A stretch of 64,000 bases of DNA, taken from an uncultured Prevotella sp. Lineage in GTDB: Bacteria; Bacteroidota; Bacteroidia; Bacteroidales; Bacteroidaceae. Under the pieces are notes generated by a model that did no database searches, was not told the DNA's origin, and worked only from the letters and a program-made list of their open reading frames with translations. The DNA lies in contig CAAGPV010000078.1 in assembly GCA_900771975.1 (NCBI GenBank), positions 17,178 through 81,177 on the forward strand, read 5' to 3'. The translations under genes were made by a program, and so were the position numbers. Positions 59,483 through 64,000 of the stretch are shown here, one piece after another; within the stretch, counting starts at the first letter, position 1, and each line of letters begins with the position of its first letter.

Positions 59483-60442
59483 TTATAATTGTCTGTTGTA
59501 TTTGAGTAAAGTGTTGCGTACAAGTTTGCCCCAAGGCTTTATGAGGTCATTGGTCCAGTTGCCGGTTGCCTTGGCCCGTGGAAGAAGCATGGAGCAAGTT
59601 TCGTCTTTATCGCTTAAAGACCATGCTGCCCAACTTATTTTCAGGCGATTCATCAGTTCCACCCAATTGTTCCACTCAGTTTCGCTCAGTTCTCCGTTGC
59701 CACTTGCCTCACAACCGCCACATTCAGAGATGAACACTGGAAGCCCAGACTTTACCGCTTCCTCTGTCCTGTCCCGTAAATACTGCTTGTGGGTGGCTGC
59801 GTAGAAGTGCACGGTGTACATTACATTGCTAACACCTTCTATTGGATTTTTGGCTACAATATCGATGTCCTGATCCCAATGAGGGCATCCGCAAAGTATG
59901 ACATTGTCGGGATCGTATTTCCTAATTTCGTCAATGACAGTTTTGTGATAAACCTTCAACGACTCCCATGAATCTTCAATGGGCTCGTTGAATAACTCGT
60001 ATATCACATTGGGATATTTTCCATATTGCTTGGCCATTTGCCCGAAGAAGGCTTTTGCTTCGTTGGTGTACATATCGTGAGCGTGCCAATCGATAATAAC
60101 ATACACTCCATTCTTGATGGCAGCCTCTATTACCGGCCGCATACATTCCATAGCAAATTTGGGGTTTTCAAGATAGTTGTCATCTATCTTTACTCCCATA
60201 GCTGCACGGATGACTGTAGCATGCCAATCGTTAGCCAGCCATTTTACGGCTTCTTTGTTGTAGAAACGGGGCCAGAGGTTATGCCATCCTAAGCTGACAC
60301 CGCGCAAGACAACTGTATTGCCCTGCTGGTCACATAGTTGTGTCCCCTTTACTTGCAATTGTCCCCATTGTTTTACGGGTGTCACGGCCTTCATTCCGAT
60401 AACACTCAACAAAAGGAGTGACAACATTAATAGTTTTTTCAT
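59483..60442 (-). CDS. Secreted glycoside hydrolase family 5 endoglucanase
   Basis: The 319-residue single-domain GH5 enzyme should cleave beta-1,4-glucan or a related glycan. The acid/base is Glu153 in YELFNEP and the nucleophile Glu240 in VFISECGG; substrate-site motifs LRGVSLGWHNLW, IIDWHAHD and MYTVHFYAATH fit the GH5_2 endoglucanase group. A signal peptide (MKKLLMLSLLLLSVIGMKA) is present. There is no carbohydrate-binding module or T9SS end. No promoter is seen in the 39 nt after cdsA, so it may be cotranscribed with rsfS-ftsH-cdsA. Confidence 0.92.
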   Translation of the reverse strand: MKKLLMLSLLLLSVIGMKAVTPVKQWGQLQVKGTQLCDQQGNTVVLRGVSLGWHNLWPRFYNKEAVKWLANDWHATVIRAAMGVKIDDNYLENPKFAMECMRPVIEAAIKNGVYVIIDWHAHDMYTNEAKAFFGQMAKQYGKYPNVIYELFNEPIEDSWESLKVYHKTVIDEIRKYDPDNVILCGCPHWDQDIDIVAKNPIEGVSNVMYTVHFYAATHKQYLRDRTEEAVKSGLPVFISECGGCEASGNGELSETEWNNWVELMNRLKISWAAWSLSDKDETCSMLLPRAKATGNWTNDLIKPWGKLVRNTLLKYNRQL

Positions 60443-60481
60443 AAGGCTTTGATTATATTAGGTGATTATTTGAATATCAAG

Positions 60482-61345
60482 TTAAAACAACTGTAAAGAA
60501 TAAAGATAGACTACTGCTGCTGGTATAGCCAGCAACGAAGAATCGAACCGGTCAAGCATACCACCATGGCCAGGAAGCATATTCCCGCTATCTTTTATGC
60601 CGAGTGTCCGCTTGAACAGACTTTCCACTAAATCTCCCAACGTCCCGAAAATAACGACCGTTAACCCTAATCCTATCCATCCAGGTATTGACAAGACATG
60701 GCTATTAGCTCCTTGGTTTGCCCAATAGCCCACAAGGGCAGCTGCGCACAACACCAATATTCCACCACCGATGCTGCCTTCCCAACTCTTTGCCGGACTG
60801 ATACGGGGGAATAGTTTGTGTCTGCCCAACAAAGAGCCGGTGCAATAGGCCCCTGTGTCGTTTATCCATAAAAAGACAAATACGCTTAGTGGTAACAACT
60901 TGTCATAGGTAGGAATACCGTTCTCGGCTTGAAAAGCAAGGATATTGATAAGCGAAAACGGTAAGGTAATATACATTTGCCCCAGCATGGTATAAGCCCA
61001 ATCGTTAATGGCATTTTGTTGCTTGAGGTAAAGTTCGCTAATGAAAAGGTAGAGGATGGTAAGGATGTATGGTACGAATACGATAAATCCGCTACACAAA
61101 CCGATTTGCAACGAGGCCACTGCCAAAAAGAAATAGACGCCTGCCACCGTAGAAATAAACCGATTGATAGATACTCTTTCTATATTGTTGGCAAGTCCTG
61201 TGTATTCCCATAGAGCCAATCCCGTAATGGTTGCAAAAAGCACAATGAAGAGGTCGGGACGAAAGACGATACCGCCCACCATGACTGCTATAAAGACAAC
61301 GCCCGTAATGGTACGGGTAACAAGGTTTTTCATCTTGTCGCTCAT
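60482..61345 (-). CDS. cdsA: Phosphatidate cytidylyltransferase
   Basis: CdsA makes CDP-diacylglycerol from phosphatidic acid and CTP at the inner membrane, feeding phospholipid synthesis. The 287-residue protein has about eight hydrophobic segments and the C-terminal signature SPAKSWEGSIGGG plus LGDLVESLFKRTLGIKDSGN with LPGHGGMLDRFDS. Its ATG overlaps the ftsH stop by 4 nt (ATGA), so translation is coupled. Confidence 0.95.
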   Translation of the reverse strand: MSDKMKNLVTRTITGVVFIAVMVGGIVFRPDLFIVLFATITGLALWEYTGLANNIERVSINRFISTVAGVYFFLAVASLQIGLCSGFIVFVPYILTILYLFISELYLKQQNAINDWAYTMLGQMYITLPFSLINILAFQAENGIPTYDKLLPLSVFVFLWINDTGAYCTGSLLGRHKLFPRISPAKSWEGSIGGGILVLCAAALVGYWANQGANSHVLSIPGWIGLGLTVVIFGTLGDLVESLFKRTLGIKDSGNMLPGHGGMLDRFDSSLLAIPAAVVYLYSLQLF

Positions 61346-63429
61346 TTGCTTTCCTCCTTGTTGTCGTTGCTGGAAGTTTTGTCTTCCTCTTTGTTTTCTT
61401 TGGCAGAAGCCTCTTCTTGAACGGCTTTCTCGTGTTCTGCTTGTGCTTGTTTTACTTCGTCTGGCATGTCTTCCAGTTTGGGAGCATTAGCCTCTTCCAA
61501 CTCCATAATTTCCTGTGAACGGCTTATCCATTGCCGCTTGCCAAATATTTTCTCCACATCCTCTGCAAAGATAACCTCTCGTTGAATGAGCAGTTCGGCC
61601 AATTTGTTATGTCCGTCTTTATGCTCTGTGAGTATTTTCTTGGCTCTTTCATATTGCTGGTTAATCATTTTCAGCACTTCGTCGTCCATTATCTTGGCTG
61701 TAGTTTCGCTATATGGACGTGAGAACTGATATTCCTGATTGTTATAATAGCAAATGTTGGGAAGCTTGTCGCTCATACCTGCGTAGGCAATCATGCCGAA
61801 AGCGCTCTTAGTAGCACGCTCCAAGTCGTTCATTGCTCCTGTGGAGATGTGTCCGGTGAACAGTTCTTCTGCTGCACGACCGCCTAACAACGAACACATT
61901 TCATCCAACATCTGTTCTTTAGTTGTGATAGGACGTTCTTCTGGAAGATACCATGCTGCTCCAAGAGCTTGCCCTCGAGGCACGATAGACACCTTTACCA
62001 ACGGGTCGGCGTGCTCGCAGAACCAGCTTATGGTAGCATGTCCGGCCTCGTGAAGGGCAATTGTGCGCTTCTCCGATGCGGTCATGATTTTTGTTTTCTT
62101 TTCCAATCCGCCTATAATGCGGTCTACTGCATCCAAAAAATCTTGCTTTCCCACAGTGGTTTCATCGTGACGGGCAGCAATAAGGGCAGCTTCGTTGCAT
62201 ACGTTGGCGATATCGGCACCTGAAAAACCTGGAGTTTGACGGGCCAAGAGGTCAACGTCAACGTCATTTCCCACTTTAACTGGTTTGAGATGCACCTTGA
62301 ATATGTCTTTGCGTTCGTTAAGGTCGGGCAGATCTACGTTGATTTGTCTGTCAAAACGTCCTGCGCGGAGTAATGCTTTGTCAAGCATGTCAACGCGGTT
62401 AGTGGCAGCAAGGACGATAACACCGCTATTTGTGCCGAATCCGTCCATCTCGGTGAGGAGCGCATTAAGGGTGTTTTCGCGCTCATCATTTCCTCCCATG
62501 GCGGGGTTTTTTGAACGAGCGCGTCCCACGGCGTCTATCTCGTCGATGAAGATGATGCAAGGCGACTTCTCTTTAGCTTGCCTGAAGACATCACGAACGC
62601 GGCTTGCACCAACACCAACAAACATTTCCACGAAGTCGGAACCGCTCATCGAGAAGAAAGGAACCCCCGCTTCGCCGGCAACAGCTTTGGCAAGAAGCGT
62701 TTTTCCTGTCCCCGGAGGCCCTACCAAAAGAGCTCCCTTAGGGATTTTACCACCAAGGTCGGTGTATTTTTTCGGGTTTTTCAAGAACTCGACAATCTCT
62801 TGTACTTCTTGTTTTGCTCCGGCTTGTCCTGCAACATCTTTAAAGGTGATGCCGAGGTCGTTGGCTTTCTCGTAGAGTTTGGCTTTTGACTTGCCAACAC
62901 TGAACACACCGCCACCGCTGCTACCGCCACCGTTCATACGGCGATAAATCCATATCCAAAAGCCAAAAATAAGAATCCATGGAAGAATGCTCATAAAGAT
63001 GTTAGTAAGCATATTGTCGTCTTCGTTCTTATAGCTGAATCCTTTAAGCTTTTTCTGCTTGATGGCTTCATTAAGCAAAGTTTCCACTTTGTCCACAGAA
63101 CCTATTTGCACCTTTATGCTTGGGTTGTTCCCAACTTCTCTGGCACTTGCTTTGAAGACGTCCCTGATATGTTCTGGACGAACATACATCTTGAGGGTGC
63201 TTTCGTCTTTGTTGATTTCCACGTTCTGTGCATAACCAGCCTGTACGTATTTTTGAAAGGTGGTATAGTCTTTTTCAACGCTTGCTGAAGAGTTGGAAAA
63301 ACCGCCTCCTTGCGAGAAAAACAAAAGGGCAATACAAGCAATGACCAAGAGGTAAATCCAGTTCATATTGAATTTAGGCATCTTGGGCATATTGTTATTG
63401 CTATTTTGATTGGGGGTTTGTTTGTTCAT
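61342..63429 (-). CDS. ftsH: ATP-dependent zinc metalloprotease FtsH
   Basis: FtsH is a membrane-bound AAA+ protease for quality control and regulated turnover. The 695 residues contain an N-terminal membrane helix (MNWIYLLVIACIALLFFSQG), a periplasmic domain, and a second helix (FMSILPWILIFGFWIWIY). The AAA module has Walker A GPPGTGKTLLAKAVAG and Walker B IIFIDEIDAVG. The protease zinc site is HEAGH. The acidic, Glu/Lys-rich tail is typical of Bacteroidota. I start at the ATG at 63429; an ATG at 63483 would overlap rsfS. Confidence 0.96.
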   Translation of the reverse strand: MNKQTPNQNSNNNMPKMPKFNMNWIYLLVIACIALLFFSQGGGFSNSSASVEKDYTTFQKYVQAGYAQNVEINKDESTLKMYVRPEHIRDVFKASAREVGNNPSIKVQIGSVDKVETLLNEAIKQKKLKGFSYKNEDDNMLTNIFMSILPWILIFGFWIWIYRRMNGGGSSGGGVFSVGKSKAKLYEKANDLGITFKDVAGQAGAKQEVQEIVEFLKNPKKYTDLGGKIPKGALLVGPPGTGKTLLAKAVAGEAGVPFFSMSGSDFVEMFVGVGASRVRDVFRQAKEKSPCIIFIDEIDAVGRARSKNPAMGGNDERENTLNALLTEMDGFGTNSGVIVLAATNRVDMLDKALLRAGRFDRQINVDLPDLNERKDIFKVHLKPVKVGNDVDVDLLARQTPGFSGADIANVCNEAALIAARHDETTVGKQDFLDAVDRIIGGLEKKTKIMTASEKRTIALHEAGHATISWFCEHADPLVKVSIVPRGQALGAAWYLPEERPITTKEQMLDEMCSLLGGRAAEELFTGHISTGAMNDLERATKSAFGMIAYAGMSDKLPNICYYNNQEYQFSRPYSETTAKIMDDEVLKMINQQYERAKKILTEHKDGHNKLAELLIQREVIFAEDVEKIFGKRQWISRSQEIMELEEANAPKLEDMPDEVKQAQAEHEKAVQEEASAKENKEEDKTSSNDNKEESK

Positions 63430-63475
63430 ATTTGTTAGTTGAAATTGTTTTGTCTTATTGAAGCAGTTCAAGATG

Positions 63476-63835
63476 TTAGTCAATGTCTGCCACTTCTGTC
63501 AGATGGGCGTCTTCCCAAAGGTGCTCTAGGTCGTAATGGCTACGTGTCTCGGGGAGAAAAATATGAACCATTACATCTACAAAGTCAATGGCTACCCATT
63601 GGGCGTTTTCCAATCCCACACAGTTGACAGGCTTTTCCCCTTCAACTTGTCGTACCGAGTCGCCTACCGACTCGGCTATGGCCTCCACTTGTTGTGGAGA
63701 GTTGCCCTCGCATATAATGAAATAGTGGCAGATGCTACTTTCTATATTTGACAGGTCGGCAATAACTATGCCATGGCCTTTTTTGTCCTGTATTCCTTTT
63801 GTGATTGTTTCTACAAGCCTTTTCGTATTGTCCAT
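63476..63835 (-). CDS. rsfS: Ribosomal silencing factor RsfS
   Basis: RsfS (Iojap/YbeB family) binds ribosomal protein L14 and blocks subunit joining during starvation. The 119 residues include IVIADLSNIESSICHYFIIC, SVGDSVRQVEGEKPVNCVG and WVAIDFVDVMVHIFLPETR, the conserved core. It is the first gene of the rsfS-ftsH-cdsA cluster, 46 nt ahead of ftsH. Confidence 0.93.
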   Translation of the reverse strand: MDNTKRLVETITKGIQDKKGHGIVIADLSNIESSICHYFIICEGNSPQQVEAIAESVGDSVRQVEGEKPVNCVGLENAQWVAIDFVDVMVHIFLPETRSHYDLEHLWEDAHLTEVADID

Positions 63836-63863
63836 GAATTATAAATGTGTAATATAAGTCATG

Positions 63864-63894
63864 CAAAGGTACTTTCTTTTATTTGAAAAACAAG
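63864..63894 (-). promoter_or_regulatory. Promoter of rsfS-ftsH-cdsA
   Basis: -7 box TACCTTTG (63871-63864) with CTTG (63894-63891) 19 bp upstream on the minus strand. Leader about 20-28 nt. The remaining AT-rich sequence to the window end shows nothing recognisable. Confidence 0.55.
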
Positions 63895-64000
63895 AAGTAT
63901 GTTCTGTATTTTGATTTTTTTTCAAAAAAAATAACGCCTAAAAAAGCAAAAAATAGCAGAATGATGCTTTTGTTTTGAGTTTCAAGTGGTTGTGGCAGCC

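Noticed and set aside
63896..64000. Possible tRNA or gene start at the right edge
   Set aside because: AT-rich sequence without cloverleaf pairing or an open frame with protein-like content.

Overview
The window looks like chromosome from a Prevotella-like member of the Bacteroidales. It carries a SusC/SusD pair, the giant type IX secretion (T9SS) protein SprA directly behind ruvA, secreted proteins with short T9SS-like C-terminal ends, meso-diaminopimelate dehydrogenase, and many copies of the Bacteroidota promoter (TTTG, 19-21 bp, TAnnTTTG). Recognisable Shine-Dalgarno sites are not used. No tRNA, rRNA, CRISPR array, phage or insertion sequence was recognised. Most genes are core housekeeping genes in gene orders usual for the order.

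Layout. 1-6.4 kb: trkA (cut by the left edge) and dxs on the minus strand, a secreted aminopeptidase C, diaminopimelate dehydrogenase and ruvA. 6.4-13.9 kb: sprA, the T9SS outer-membrane translocon. 14-19.8 kb: a secreted alpha/beta hydrolase, a small 81-residue peptide, a 1189-residue leucine-rich-repeat surface protein that probably leaves through the T9SS, and a short HTH regulator behind a highly structured leader. 20.3-28.3 kb: nadB, a PBP4-type carboxypeptidase, a lipoprotein, a HAD phosphatase and the etfB-etfA-acyl-CoA dehydrogenase operon. 28.5-41 kb: dnaG-cls, rsmD-DUF3822, a RecD-like helicase with an SprT-like protein, an unknown membrane protein, a candidate small RNA, a patatin phospholipase, alaS and a MerR regulator. 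41-52.6 kb: a compact pectin-type polysaccharide utilisation locus with two pectinesterases, SusC, SusD, a lipoprotein and a secreted protein. 52.6-64 kb: rel, DUF5683, parB, parA, then surE-lpxB, a GH5 glycanase and cdsA-ftsH-rsfS.

Genes that work together. SprA would export the C-terminally tagged proteins encoded nearby. The pectin locus would demethylate, bind and import pectic fragments. parA/parB and dnaG serve chromosome maintenance. lpxB, cdsA, cls and the patatin act on envelope lipids, and ddh and the carboxypeptidase on peptidoglycan.

The least explained parts are non-coding. They are a long rod-shaped RNA hairpin under a textbook promoter (19.8-20.0 kb), two arrays of a 22-bp-period repeat (20.1 and 44.4 kb) placed alike about 95-105 bp upstream of minus-strand promoters, a C-poor transcript candidate with a GNRA hairpin (36.4-36.7 kb), and several divergent gene pairs whose promoters overlap or face each other. 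All assignments come from reading the sequence; no database search was run.
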